DNA of 64,000 nucleotides from Achromobacter xylosoxidans. GTDB lineage: Bacteria > Pseudomonadota > Gammaproteobacteria > Burkholderiales > Burkholderiaceae_B. Position 1 is the first letter of the stretch, and every line of letters starts with the position of its first letter. Positions 44,056-52,378 of the stretch are shown piece by piece. A program made the translations under genes and the position numbers. The stretch spans positions 44,568 through 108,567 of the forward strand of contig NZ_MTLG01000085.1 in the NCBI RefSeq assembly GCF_002192695.1, read 5' to 3'. The notes beneath the pieces are model-generated. The model made no database searches, was not told the DNA's origin, and was given only the letters and a program-made list of their open reading frames with translations.

Positions 44056-45003
44056 ATGAGCGGGCCGACCTACAGCGCGCCGGCCCACTGGAACCTGGAC
44101 GGCATCGTGTCCGGCCTGCGCGAAGCGCGCGTGGCCTGGCGCGGTCCCCGCGGCCGCCTGCGCGAAGACGCCGGCCTGCGCGAGTTTCCCTCGCAGGAAA
44201 GCCTGCGCCAGATCGTCAAGGATCTCTGTGGCGCCTTGTTCCCGATGCGCCTGGGTCCGATCGACCTGCGCGAGGAGGTCGAGGACTTCTACGTCGGCCA
44301 TACCATCGGCGCGGCGCTGGACGCGCTGCTGCACCAGGTCTGTCTCGAACTGCAGTACGTGGGCCGGCCCGACCAGGCGCCGCCCGCGGACACGCGCCAG
44401 CGCGCCATCGAGATCGTGCGCCAGTTCGGCGCCGAGCTGCCGCGCGTGCGCGCCGCGCTGGATCTGGACGTGACTGCCGCCTATCAAGGCGACCCGGCCG
44501 CGCATAACGTGGACGAGGTCCTGCTGTGCTATCCGGGCGTGGCGGCGATGATCCATCACCGCCTGGCCAACGTGCTGTACCGCCTGGGCGCGCCGATGCT
44601 GGCGCGCATCGTGGCGGAAATCGCGCATGCGGACACGGGCATCGACATCCACCCCGGCGCCACCATCGGCCGCAGCTTCTTCATCGACCACGGCACCGGC
44701 GTCGTGATCGGCGAGACCGCCATCATCGGCGACCGCGTGCGCCTCTACCAGATGGTCACGCTGGGCGCCAAGCGCTTCCCGCCGGGTGAAAACGGCGAAC
44801 TCAAGAAGGGCCTGGCGCGCCACCCCTTGATCGAGGACGATGTGGTGATCTACGCTGGCGCGACGATTCTCGGCCGCGTCACCATAGGCAAGGGTTCGAC
44901 CATCGGCGGCAACGTCTGGCTGACCCGCAGCGTGCCGCCGGGCAGCAACGTGACCCAGGCCAGCCTGGTCAGCGACATGCCCGACTGCGGTCTGGGCGGC
45001 TGA
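44056..45003 (+). CDS. cysE: Serine O-acetyltransferase (EpsC type)
   Basis: A 315-residue acetyltransferase, first step of cysteine synthesis (serine + acetyl-CoA to O-acetylserine). The N-terminal helical part spans residues 1-170. DPAAHNVDEVLLCYPGVAAMIHHRLANVLY is the signature before the left-handed beta-helix: GIDIHPGATIGRSFFIDHGTGVVIGETAIIGDRVRLYQMVTLGAK (catalytic His in IDHGTG). The long N-terminus fits EpsC-type rather than E. coli CysE. It is separated from galE by 175 bases with no clear signals and lies 45 bases before the sirtuin gene. Confidence 0.9.
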   Translation: MSGPTYSAPAHWNLDGIVSGLREARVAWRGPRGRLREDAGLREFPSQESLRQIVKDLCGALFPMRLGPIDLREEVEDFYVGHTIGAALDALLHQVCLELQYVGRPDQAPPADTRQRAIEIVRQFGAELPRVRAALDLDVTAAYQGDPAAHNVDEVLLCYPGVAAMIHHRLANVLYRLGAPMLARIVAEIAHADTGIDIHPGATIGRSFFIDHGTGVVIGETAIIGDRVRLYQMVTLGAKRFPPGENGELKKGLARHPLIEDDVVIYAGATILGRVTIGKGSTIGGNVWLTRSVPPGSNVTQASLVSDMPDCGLGG

Positions 45004-45048
45004 GCCGGCGTTTGCGGTCCGTTTCGCGGCCGGCACTGAGGAGCCTGG

Positions 45049-45867
45049 ATGGACACACGAGTCTCTGATCTGGCCGCGCTGCGCGGCTTTGTCGACCGCC
45101 ACCCGCGGCTGTTCGTGCTGACGGGGGCGGGCGTCAGCACCGACTCCGGCATTCCCGACTATCGCGACACCGAAGGCGAATGGAAGCGCAAGCCGCCCAT
45201 GACGTTGCAGACCTTCATGGGCGGCGAGTTGGCGCGGGCACGCTACTGGGCGCGCAGCATGGTGGGCTGGCGCCGCTTTGGCCACGTGCAGCCCAATACC
45301 TCGCACCGGGCGCTGGCGCGGCTGGAGTCGCGCGGCCGCGTTTCGGTGCTGGTGACGCAGAACGTCGATGGCCTGCACGAGGCCGCCGGCAGCCGCGACG
45401 TCGTCGACCTGCACGGCCGGCTGGACGAGGTGCGCTGCATGGCCTGCGACTGGCGCGGCGGCCGCCAGAGCTGGCAGGAGGCGCTGCAGGACGGCAATCC
45501 GGACTGGGTACAGCTGGAGGCCACGGATGCGCCCGATGGCGACGCCGACCTGGAAGGCGAGGACTTCGCGCGCTTTAAGGTGCCGCCCTGTCCGCGCTGC
45601 AGCGGCATCGTCAAGCCGGACGTGGTCTTCTTTGGCGAGACCGTGCCGCGCGAGCGCGTAGACCGCGCCAACGCCGGCCTCATGAACGCCGACGCGGTGC
45701 TGGTGGTGGGTTCGTCGTTGATGGTGTATTCAGGCTACCGCTTCGTGTCCGCGGCCTCGCGCAACGGCATGCCGATAGCTGCCATCAACCTGGGGCGCAC
45801 CCGCGCCGACAGCATGCTGACCCTGAAAGTGGAACTGCCTTGCGCCGAGGCGCTGGACGCCCTGTAA
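45049..45867 (+). CDS. Sirtuin NAD-dependent protein deacylase
   Basis: A 272-residue SIR2-family enzyme that removes acyl groups from lysines with NAD. NAD-binding motif FVLTGAGVSTDSGIPDYRD (22-40), TQNVDGLHEAAG (103-114), catalytic H122 in DLHG. The zinc cysteines are C130/C133 (RCMACDW) and C181/C184 (PCPRCSG), followed by KPDVVFFGE. The length is normal for class II-like bacterial sirtuins. It probably shares a transcript with cysE. The preferred acyl group is not clear. Confidence 0.92.
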   Translation: MDTRVSDLAALRGFVDRHPRLFVLTGAGVSTDSGIPDYRDTEGEWKRKPPMTLQTFMGGELARARYWARSMVGWRRFGHVQPNTSHRALARLESRGRVSVLVTQNVDGLHEAAGSRDVVDLHGRLDEVRCMACDWRGGRQSWQEALQDGNPDWVQLEATDAPDGDADLEGEDFARFKVPPCPRCSGIVKPDVVFFGETVPRERVDRANAGLMNADAVLVVGSSLMVYSGYRFVSAASRNGMPIAAINLGRTRADSMLTLKVELPCAEALDAL

Positions 45868-45958
45868 CACGCCCGAAGGCCGGCCGGTTTTTGACCGGTC
45901 TAAGCAAGTGCTTGCCCTGCAAAGGTTTTTTTCGGCTGTTACAGACCTTTCCATAGGG

Positions 45959-45994
45959 TTGTCCACAGGAACTGGGGATAACTCCTAGGGATAA
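45959..45994. promoter_or_regulatory. Cluster of three DnaA-box-like 9-mers
   Basis: In the convergent gap between the sirtuin and the inositol-monophosphatase-like gene lie TTGTCCACA (45959-45967, plus), TTATCCCCA (45973-45981, minus) and TTATCCCTA (45986-45994, minus). They match the DnaA box TTATCCACA at 8, 8 and 7 of 9 positions. No dnaA, dnaN or parAB gene is near, so this is not the main origin by context. Confidence 0.4.
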
Positions 45995-46028
45995 CCCCGA
46001 GTTTTTGACCTTTTCCGGGAGGCGTTTG

Positions 46029-46883
46029 TCAAGTCTCGGCGGCGTCCGCCATGTCCCCCATTAGCGCCTTGCGGGCCGCGTGCCAGCTGCCGGCGTCCGG
46101 CGCATACAGCAGGCCGCCGCTGCGGTGCGTGGGCTTGTAGGGGGAGCCGTCGAAGTGGGCCGCGTAGCCGCCGGCTTCGCGGTGCAGCAGCCAGCCGGCC
46201 GCGTGGTCCCAGGCGGTCAGCTGGTTGTAGAGCGCGATGTGGCAGTGTCCGGCGGCCAGCATGCGGTACTCGTGCGCGGCGCAACGCAGCGAGGCGGTGC
46301 TGCCCAGGCGCGACAGATTGCCGTTGACGGTGGTGCGCAGCGGTTCGGGCAGGGCGCCGGTCGAGATCAGGCCGTCCATGTCCTCGGGCGGCGCGGGGCT
46401 GGCCACCGCGAGCTGGGCCTGCTTGCCGTTTTCGTATTCCATCCAGGCGCCTTCGCCGCGCACGGCCAGCGCGCTGTCGCGGCTGACGGGGTCGTAGATG
46501 ACGCCCGCGATCACGTCGCCGCGATGGCAGGCGGCGATCATCATGCCGAAGAGCGGCAGGCCGGCCACGTAGTTGCGGGTGCCGTCGATCGGGTCGATCA
46601 GGAACGCCAGGTCGGCGTCGACCAGCATGTTCAGCAGGGCGGGGTTGCGCGCCGAGGCTTCTTCGCCGATCAGCACGGCGCCCGGGTGCAGCTTGGCCAG
46701 GCGCGCTCCGATCAGGCGCTCGGCGGCTTCGTCCGCGTCGGTCACAAGGTCGCGGGCAGAGCTTTTGCCGCGCACCGCGCCTTCCGGCAGATTGCGAAAG
46801 CGCGGCATGACTTCCGTCTGCGCGGTTTCGGCCAGGATGGCGGCAAGCCGGCGGGTGTCCTCGCGGGTGAAGGTTCTGCTCAT
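46029..46883 (-). CDS. Inositol monophosphatase-family protein
   Basis: A 284-residue metal-dependent phosphatase. Motifs: GEEAS (E74/E75), the signature LIDPIDGTRNYVAGLPLFGMMIA (D97-P-I-D-G-T) and the C-terminal WDHAAGWLLHREAGG. This family acts on inositol monophosphate, 3'-phosphoadenosine-5'-phosphate or histidinol phosphate; the substrate here is not fixed by sequence. It starts 14 bases after the gabD stop on the same strand and is probably read from the same transcript. Confidence 0.9.
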   Translation of the reverse strand: MSRTFTREDTRRLAAILAETAQTEVMPRFRNLPEGAVRGKSSARDLVTDADEAAERLIGARLAKLHPGAVLIGEEASARNPALLNMLVDADLAFLIDPIDGTRNYVAGLPLFGMMIAACHRGDVIAGVIYDPVSRDSALAVRGEGAWMEYENGKQAQLAVASPAPPEDMDGLISTGALPEPLRTTVNGNLSRLGSTASLRCAAHEYRMLAAGHCHIALYNQLTAWDHAAGWLLHREAGGYAAHFDGSPYKPTHRSGGLLYAPDAGSWHAARKALMGDMADAAET

Positions 46884-46897
46884 ACGGACTCGTTCGG

Positions 46898-48382
46898 TCA
46901 GGGAACGCGCAAATCTACCATGCCGGGCGCGGGCCGGGATGCAACATATCGGACTCTGGGAAGTCCACGCGCCAAATGCGCGCGGCCCAGGCCGGATTGC
47001 TTGACGCCGCCGAACGGGCCGACTTCATTGGAGATGATGCCGGTGTTGATGCCGACGATGCCGTACTCCAGCGCCTCGGACACGCGCCAGATGCGGGCGT
47101 AGTCGCGCGTGAAGAAGTAGGCGGCCAGGCCGAAGATGGTGTCGTTGGCCATGCCGATGACTTCCTGTTCCGTTTCGAAGCGGAACAGCGGGGCCACCGG
47201 GCCGAAGGTTTCCTCGGTCGCGAAGCGCATGGACTGGGTCACGTCGCGCACCACGGTCGGTTCGAAGAAGGTGCCGCCCAGCGCATGGGGCTTGCCGCCA
47301 GCGATCACCTTCGCGCCGTGCGCGGTGGCGTCGGCGATGTGTTCCTGCACCTTTTCCACGGCGCTGCTGTCGATCAGCGGACCCTGGGTCACGCCGTCGG
47401 CGAAGCCGTCGCCGACCTTCATGGCTTCGACCTTGGCGACCAGGCGCTTGGCGATCTCTTCGTAGACGCCGGCCTGCACGTAGATGCGGTTGGCGCAGAC
47501 GCAGGTCTGGCCCGCGTTGCGGTACTTCGAAGCCAGGATGCCGTCGATGGCGCGGTCCAGGTCGGCGTCATCGAACACGATGAAGGGCGCGTTGCCGCCC
47601 AGTTCCAGCGACAGCTTCTTGATGGTGGGGGCGCATTGCTCCATCAGCGTGCGGCCGACTTCGGTGGAGCCGGTGAAGCTCAGCTTGCGCACCACGTCGC
47701 TTTCGCACAGGGCGGCGCCGATTTCGCGCGAGCTGCCGGTGATGACGTGGAACACGCCCGGGGGCACGCCGGCTTCTTCGGCCAGCACGGCCAGCGCCAG
47801 CGCGGTCAGCGGGGTCTGCTGGGCGGGCTTGACCACCATGGTGCAGCCGGCGGCCAGGGCCGGGCCGACCTTGCGCGTGATCATCGCGGCCGGGAAGTTC
47901 CACGGCGTGATGGCGGCGGTGACGCCGATGGGCTGCTTGAGCGCCATCAGGCGCTGGCCGGCCTTGGGGCTTTGCAGGATGTCGCCGTCGATGCGCTTGG
48001 CTTCTTCGCCGAACCACTCCAGGAACGAGGCGGCGTAGGCGATTTCGCCGGCGGCTTCGGTCACGGGCTTGCCCTGTTCGGACGTCATGATGGCGGCCAG
48101 GTCCTGCTGGTTCTGCATCATCAGCTGGGCCCACTTCAGCAGGATCGCGGCGCGTTCCTTGCCGGTCTTGGCGCTCCAGGCAGGCAGGGCGGCCTCGGCG
48201 CTGGCGATGGCCTGTTCGGCTTCCTTGCGGCCCAGCTTGGGCACGGACACGATGGTCTTGCCGGTCGAGGGATTGTCCACGGGGATGGACGGGCCGCTGC
48301 CGGCGGCTACCCACTTGCCGTCGATATAGCAGGCGTCGCGCAGCAGATCGGGGCGCGCCAGGGGATGGGTCAGTGCGGTCAT
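46898..48382 (-). CDS. gabD: Succinate-semialdehyde dehydrogenase with altered C-terminus
   Basis: A 494-residue aldehyde dehydrogenase that oxidises succinate semialdehyde to succinate, second step of GABA breakdown. ITPWNFPAAMITRKVGPALAAGC, FTGSTEVGRTL, the catalytic Glu in LELGGNAPFIVFDDADLD and catalytic C294 in GQTCVCANRIY are all intact. After GPFGGVKQSGLGR the expected E-G-S-K-Y-G...Y-L tail is missing. The last 27 residues (AHLARG...DLRVP) do not look like the family, and no reading frame restores the tail. The stop lies only 14 bases before the downstream start. Folding or tetramer stability may be affected. Confidence 0.88.
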   Translation of the reverse strand: MTALTHPLARPDLLRDACYIDGKWVAAGSGPSIPVDNPSTGKTIVSVPKLGRKEAEQAIASAEAALPAWSAKTGKERAAILLKWAQLMMQNQQDLAAIMTSEQGKPVTEAAGEIAYAASFLEWFGEEAKRIDGDILQSPKAGQRLMALKQPIGVTAAITPWNFPAAMITRKVGPALAAGCTMVVKPAQQTPLTALALAVLAEEAGVPPGVFHVITGSSREIGAALCESDVVRKLSFTGSTEVGRTLMEQCAPTIKKLSLELGGNAPFIVFDDADLDRAIDGILASKYRNAGQTCVCANRIYVQAGVYEEIAKRLVAKVEAMKVGDGFADGVTQGPLIDSSAVEKVQEHIADATAHGAKVIAGGKPHALGGTFFEPTVVRDVTQSMRFATEETFGPVAPLFRFETEQEVIGMANDTIFGLAAYFFTRDYARIWRVSEALEYGIVGINTGIISNEVGPFGGVKQSGLGRAHLARGLPRVRYVASRPAPGMVDLRVP

Positions 48383-48505
48383 TGTTGGAGTCTCCTTGAA
48401 GGGAAGCGGCGGGCCAGGAAGCGCTTGCGGGCGTGGCGGGTAACCCGCTACGCCCGCAAGACTTGTGCCTGCCCGCCGGAATACCGGTAGTTCAGGCCCT
48501 GTGCG

Positions 48506-49771
48506 TCAGGCGGCGAGCGCCTCGGACAGGATGGCCAGCGCGCGATCGAACTGGGCGTCGGGAATGGTCAAGGGGTACAGGAAGCGCAGGACGTTGCCGT
48601 ACACACCGCAGCTTAGCAAAATCAGACCCTTTTCGATGGCGCGGGCTTGCACGCGCTTGACCGCTTCCGCGTCCGGCTTGCCGGTGGCGGGATCGTTCAG
48701 TTCCAGGGCGACCATGGAGCCCAGGCCGCGCACGTCGGCGATGCCCGGAACCTTGGCGCGCAGGCCTTCCAGGTGCGCGCGCAGCTTGTCGCCCAGGGTG
48801 ACGGCGCGTTCGCACAACTTTTCCTCGGCGATCACGTCCAGCACGGCGTGCGCCGCGGCGACCGCCAGCGGGTTGCCGGCGTAGGTGCCGCCCAGGCCGC
48901 CTGCGGCGGGCGCGTCCATGACGTCGGCGCGGCCGACCACGCCCGAGATCGGGAAGCCGCCGCCCAGGCTCTTGGCCATGGTGATCAGGTCGGCTTGCAC
49001 CGAGTGGTGCTCCATGGCGAACAGCTTGCCGGTGCGGCCGAAGCCGGTCTGGACTTCGTCGGCGATCAGCAGGATGCCGTGTTCGTCGCAGATCTTGCGC
49101 AGCGCCGTCATCAGCTCGGGCGGGGTGATGTTGAAGCCGCCTTCGCCCTGGACAGGTTCGAGGATGATGGCCGCGACGCGCTTGGGATCGATGTCGCACT
49201 TGAACAGCAGGTCCAGCCCCTTGAGCGAGTCCGCCACGCTGATGGACTGGGTGGCGTTGGGGAAGGGCACGTGATAGATGTCGCCCGGCATCGGACCGAA
49301 CGACAGCTTGTACGGGGCGACCTTGCCGGTCAGCGCCATGCCCAGCATGGTGCGGCCGTGGAACGAACCCGAGAAGGCAATGACGCCCGAGCGGCCGGTG
49401 GCCGAGCGCGCGATCTTGATGGCGTTTTCGACGGCTTCGACGCCGGTGGTGAAGAAGGCGCTCTTCTTCAGACCGTCGATGGGGGCGAGGCGATTGATGC
49501 GTTCGGCCAGCGAGACATAGCCTTCGTACGGCACGATCTGGTAGGCCGTGTGCGTGAAGTTGTCCAGCTGCGCGGAGACCGCGGCCTTGATCTTCGGGTG
49601 CAGGTGGCCCGTGTTCAGGACGGCGATGCCGCCTGCGAAATCGATGTATTCCTTGCCATTGGCGTCCCACAGGGTGGCGTTTTCGGCGCGCACCGCGTAG
49701 AAGTCGCACATGACGCCGACGCCGCGGGGCGTGGCCAGGGAACGGCGGGTATTCAGGTCCTGATTCTTCAT
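48506..49771 (-). CDS. gabT: 4-aminobutyrate--2-oxoglutarate transaminase
   Basis: A 421-residue class III aminotransferase converting GABA and 2-oxoglutarate to succinate semialdehyde and glutamate. Signatures: FFTTGVEAVENAIKIARSATGR, ILEPVQGEGGFNITP and LLIADEVQTGFGRTGKLFAME, with PLP-binding K267 in TMAKSLGGGFPISG. The start MKNQDLNTRRSLATPRGVGV at 49771 fits GabT (AGAGG upstream); an in-frame ATG at 49789 is possible. It lies 123 bases upstream of gabD on the same strand and is divergent from the MocR regulator. Confidence 0.94.
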   Translation of the reverse strand: MKNQDLNTRRSLATPRGVGVMCDFYAVRAENATLWDANGKEYIDFAGGIAVLNTGHLHPKIKAAVSAQLDNFTHTAYQIVPYEGYVSLAERINRLAPIDGLKKSAFFTTGVEAVENAIKIARSATGRSGVIAFSGSFHGRTMLGMALTGKVAPYKLSFGPMPGDIYHVPFPNATQSISVADSLKGLDLLFKCDIDPKRVAAIILEPVQGEGGFNITPPELMTALRKICDEHGILLIADEVQTGFGRTGKLFAMEHHSVQADLITMAKSLGGGFPISGVVGRADVMDAPAAGGLGGTYAGNPLAVAAAHAVLDVIAEEKLCERAVTLGDKLRAHLEGLRAKVPGIADVRGLGSMVALELNDPATGKPDAEAVKRVQARAIEKGLILLSCGVYGNVLRFLYPLTIPDAQFDRALAILSEALAA

Positions 49772-49836
49772 CTCAGCCTCTGCGAGCATGATGGGCGGGA
49801 AAACCTTATTTAATGCTACGATGGCCCCATTTGTGG

Positions 49837-49865
49837 GAACCACTTTTATAAATCGGGTAGAACCA
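49837..49865. promoter_or_regulatory. Direct repeats in the gabT/gabR intergenic region (candidate MocR operator)
   Basis: GAACCA occurs at 49837-49842 and again at 49860-49865, 23 bases apart, about two helical turns. MocR/GabR regulators are known to bind pairs of direct repeats. TATAAA (49847-49852) lies between the copies and could be the -10 of the regulator gene. That would put the transcript start only a few bases before the TTG. Confidence 0.45.
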
Positions 49866-49866
49866 A

Positions 49867-51378
49867 TTGCGGTCCATAGTCGGTGACTTGCTGCAGCTGC
49901 GGCTGGCGGACGGCTCCAGCGAGCCCATGAACAAGCGGCTGTACCGCGGCATCCGCGAAGCCATCCTGGATGGAGCTATTGCCGCGGACTCGCGCCTGCC
50001 CGCCTCGCGCGACCTGGCGGCCGAACTCGGCATCGCCCGCAACACCGTGGTCCACGTCTATAGCCAGCTGCTGGCTGAAGGCTACACCCGCAGCCGCCAG
50101 GGCAACGGCACCTTCGTCAACGCCTCGGTGCCGGATTCCTACCTGGCCAGCGGCCGGCGCATGCGCCAGCCGCCGCCCGCGCAGCCGCGCCCGGCGCTGT
50201 CGCCGCGCGGCGCCGCCATCGTCGACGGCGTCTCGGCCTCGCCCTACCAGTGGGGCGCCTTCATGCCCGGCGTGCCCGACCTGACCGAATTCCCGCACAA
50301 GAAGTTCGGCCGCATTTTCAGCGCCCTGTGGCGCAATCCCTCGCCCGACCTGCTGACCTACGCCTACGGCGGCGGGCTGCCGGCCCTGCGCGAAGCGCTG
50401 GCCCAGCACCTGGCGCTGACCCGCTCGATCGATTGCGATCCCGAGCAGATCATCATTACCGAAGGTTCGCACCAGGCCATCGACCTGACCACCCGCATCC
50501 TGGGCGAAGCCGGCGAGACCGCCTGGGTCGAGGATCCGGGCTACTGGGGCGCGCGCACCGTGCTGCAGGCCAACGGCCTGCACACCGTGCACCTGCCGGT
50601 GGACGAGGAGGGCATGCGGCTGCCGGAGACCGTGGGCACGCCGCCGCGCTTCATCTTCGTCACGCCCTCGCACCAGTATCCGCTGGGGCCGGTCATGTCG
50701 TTGACGCGCCGGCGCCAGTTGCTGGCGGTGGCGCGGCAAAGCGGCAGCTGGATCATCGAGGACGACTACGACAGCGAATTCCGCTTCTCCGGCCGGCCGA
50801 TCGCCTCGCTGCTGGGGCTGGAGCCGGACGCGCCCGTGATCTACATGGGCACCTTCAGCAAGACCCTGTACCCGGGCCTGCGGGTGGGTTATCTGGTGCT
50901 GCCCAAGACCCTGACCGCCGCGTTCCAGGCGGCGCATGCCGAGCTCTACCGCGAAGGCCACCTGATGACGCACGCGGCCCTGGCCACGTTCATCTCGGAA
51001 GGCCACTACGCCGCCCACATCCGCCGCATGCGCATGCTGTATGGGCGGCGCCGCGCCATGCTGGTCAATCTGATCGAGCGGCGCCTGGGGCCGGATTGGC
51101 TGCATCGCGACGCCAGCATGGCGGGCCTGCACCTGGTGCTGACGCTGCCACAGGACATGGACGACCTGCGCGTGGTCGACGTGGCGCGCGGCAAGGGCGT
51201 GCTGACGCGCGCGCTGTCGCGCTACTACGTCAATGACGAAGGCCGCCGGCCGGGCCTGCTGCTGGGCTACGCCTGCGTGCCCGAGCACGACATCGCGCGC
51301 AAGTTCGAGGTGCTGCTGGAAAGCCTGAACGAAGTGGCGCGCGCGCCGGCGGCGTTGGCGGCGTCAGGCGGGCGCTAG
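49867..51378 (+). CDS. GabR-like MocR-family PLP-dependent transcriptional regulator
   Basis: A 503-residue regulator fusing a GntR-type winged helix (NKRLYRGIREAILDGAIAADSRLPASRDLAAELGIARNTVVHVYSQL, about residues 22-70) to an aminotransferase-like domain (from about 110) with PLP-binding K332 in MGTFSKTLYPGLRVGYL. Divergent from gabT, it probably activates gabTD on sensing GABA and PLP, as Bacillus GabR does. The start is TTG 49867, since DLLQLRLA before the first ATG (49927) belongs to the conserved N-terminus and an in-frame TAG lies just upstream. Its 3' end overlaps the DUF72 gene by 15 bases. Confidence 0.9.
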   Translation: MRSIVGDLLQLRLADGSSEPMNKRLYRGIREAILDGAIAADSRLPASRDLAAELGIARNTVVHVYSQLLAEGYTRSRQGNGTFVNASVPDSYLASGRRMRQPPPAQPRPALSPRGAAIVDGVSASPYQWGAFMPGVPDLTEFPHKKFGRIFSALWRNPSPDLLTYAYGGGLPALREALAQHLALTRSIDCDPEQIIITEGSHQAIDLTTRILGEAGETAWVEDPGYWGARTVLQANGLHTVHLPVDEEGMRLPETVGTPPRFIFVTPSHQYPLGPVMSLTRRRQLLAVARQSGSWIIEDDYDSEFRFSGRPIASLLGLEPDAPVIYMGTFSKTLYPGLRVGYLVLPKTLTAAFQAAHAELYREGHLMTHAALATFISEGHYAAHIRRMRMLYGRRRAMLVNLIERRLGPDWLHRDASMAGLHLVLTLPQDMDDLRVVDVARGKGVLTRALSRYYVNDEGRRPGLLLGYACVPEHDIARKFEVLLESLNEVARAPAALAASGGR

Positions 51379-52260
51379 CGCCGCCGCGAAGGCCGCGGCG
51401 TTGCGCATGCCCTGGTCTTCGAAGTTGGTGTTGAACACCGCGTGCGCCTGGGCGCTTTGCGCCGCCAGCCGCGTGAAGCGCTCGGCCAGTTCAGCCAGTT
51501 CCTGTTCCGAGTATTCGTATTGGAAGCGGCCCGAGGACGCGGCGCCGGACACGTTCCAGGTGGCCGTATTGCGCCCGTGCAGGCGCAGCAGCGTCAGTTC
51601 CGGATGGGTGCTCTCCCACACTGCGGGCACGGTGTTGTCGAACCCTTGGGGACTATCGACCACCGTATGGACCACCCCGAGATCGCGTTCGAAGGCCAGG
51701 GTGTCCGCGGTGGCGGCGGGCGACTCGAACCAGCTGCGGTGGCGGAATTCCACCGACACCAGGTGTTCTTCCATGCGACGCGCGCAGTCGGCCACCCGCG
51801 CCCGGCTGCGCGCGTCGCGCCGGATCCAGGGCGGAAACTGGAAATGCACCGCGCCCAGCTTGTCCGTCATGCGCAAGGGTTCCAGCGCAAGCTGGTAGCG
51901 GCGCCAGAGTTCATCGCGCAGGTCGGCGGGCATGCGGTCGTGATAAATGACGGGTTCCGGCCAGTCGGGGAGTTCGCGCCGGATGTCCGCGGGCAGCGCG
52001 GACAGCGGCGTCTGATGGCCGGTGAATAGCCGGAAGGCCTTGATATTGAAGACGAAATCGTCCGGCGTGCGCTGCGCCCACAAGTAGGCGTTTTCGGCCG
52101 TGGGCATGGCGTAGTAGCTGGAATCGACCTCGGCCATGGGAAAGCGCGAGGCATAGAAGCGCAGCCGCGCCTCGGCGCTGCGGACCTCCGGCGGGTAGAA
52201 GCGGCCGCAGGCCAGCAGGGTGGGGTCGGTCCAGGAGGCGGTGCCGGTCAAGAGGCGCAT
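51364..52260 (-). CDS. DUF72 domain-containing protein
   Basis: A 298-residue TIM-barrel-like protein of the DUF72/YecE family: LLTGTASWTDPTLLACGRFYPPEV at the N-terminus, YASRFPMAEVDSSYYAMPT, FVFNIKAFRLFTGH, LGAVHFQFPPWI, SVEFRHRSWF and ELTLLRLHGRN. The biochemical role is unknown. ATG 52260 is chosen; an in-frame TTG at 52272 is possible, and neither has a strong ribosome site. It is divergent from the helicase gene and shares its upstream region, which holds a LexA box, so it may be damage-inducible. Confidence 0.86.
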   Translation of the reverse strand: MRLLTGTASWTDPTLLACGRFYPPEVRSAEARLRFYASRFPMAEVDSSYYAMPTAENAYLWAQRTPDDFVFNIKAFRLFTGHQTPLSALPADIRRELPDWPEPVIYHDRMPADLRDELWRRYQLALEPLRMTDKLGAVHFQFPPWIRRDARSRARVADCARRMEEHLVSVEFRHRSWFESPAATADTLAFERDLGVVHTVVDSPQGFDNTVPAVWESTHPELTLLRLHGRNTATWNVSGAASSGRFQYEYSEQELAELAERFTRLAAQSAQAHAVFNTNFEDQGMRNAAAFAAALAPA

Positions 52261-52293
52261 GGCCGCAGGCAATCAGACTTTATTGAAAAAATT

Positions 52294-52309
52294 CTGTATA
52301 AATATACAG
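52294..52309. promoter_or_regulatory. LexA (SOS) box
   Basis: CTGTATAAATATACAG is an exact CTG-N10-CAG LexA site with an AT-rich centre, as in the classical SOS consensus. It lies between the DUF72 gene (34 bases from its ATG) and the UvrD-like helicase (70 bases from its ATG). Possible promoter hexamers overlap it on both strands. Confidence 0.85.
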
Positions 52310-52320
52310 TGTTCATCCGA

Positions 52321-52340
52321 AGCCCGGCAATGTCCGGGCT
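52321..52340 (+). promoter_or_regulatory. Hairpin in the helicase mRNA leader
   Basis: AGCCCGG-CAATGT-CCGGGCT forms a perfect 7-bp stem with a six-base loop, 12 bases after the LexA box and 38 bases before the helicase ATG. GTTTTC follows five bases later. It could be a weak attenuator or a leftover terminator; only its structure is seen. Confidence 0.5.
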
Positions 52341-52378
52341 CGCCGTTTTCAGCGGCCGCCTTGCTGCGGCCCCGCCCC

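Noticed and set aside
45868..46028. Chromosomal replication origin
   Set aside because: DnaA-box-like sites occur, but there are no flanking dnaA, dnaN, rpmH, gidA or parAB genes and no clear AT-rich unwinding region.
46898..47000. Simple one-base frameshift in gabD
   Set aside because: I translated the DNA after G-L-G-R in all three frames and none gives the expected E-G-S-K-Y-G tail. A plain frameshift does not explain it; deletion or replacement is more likely.
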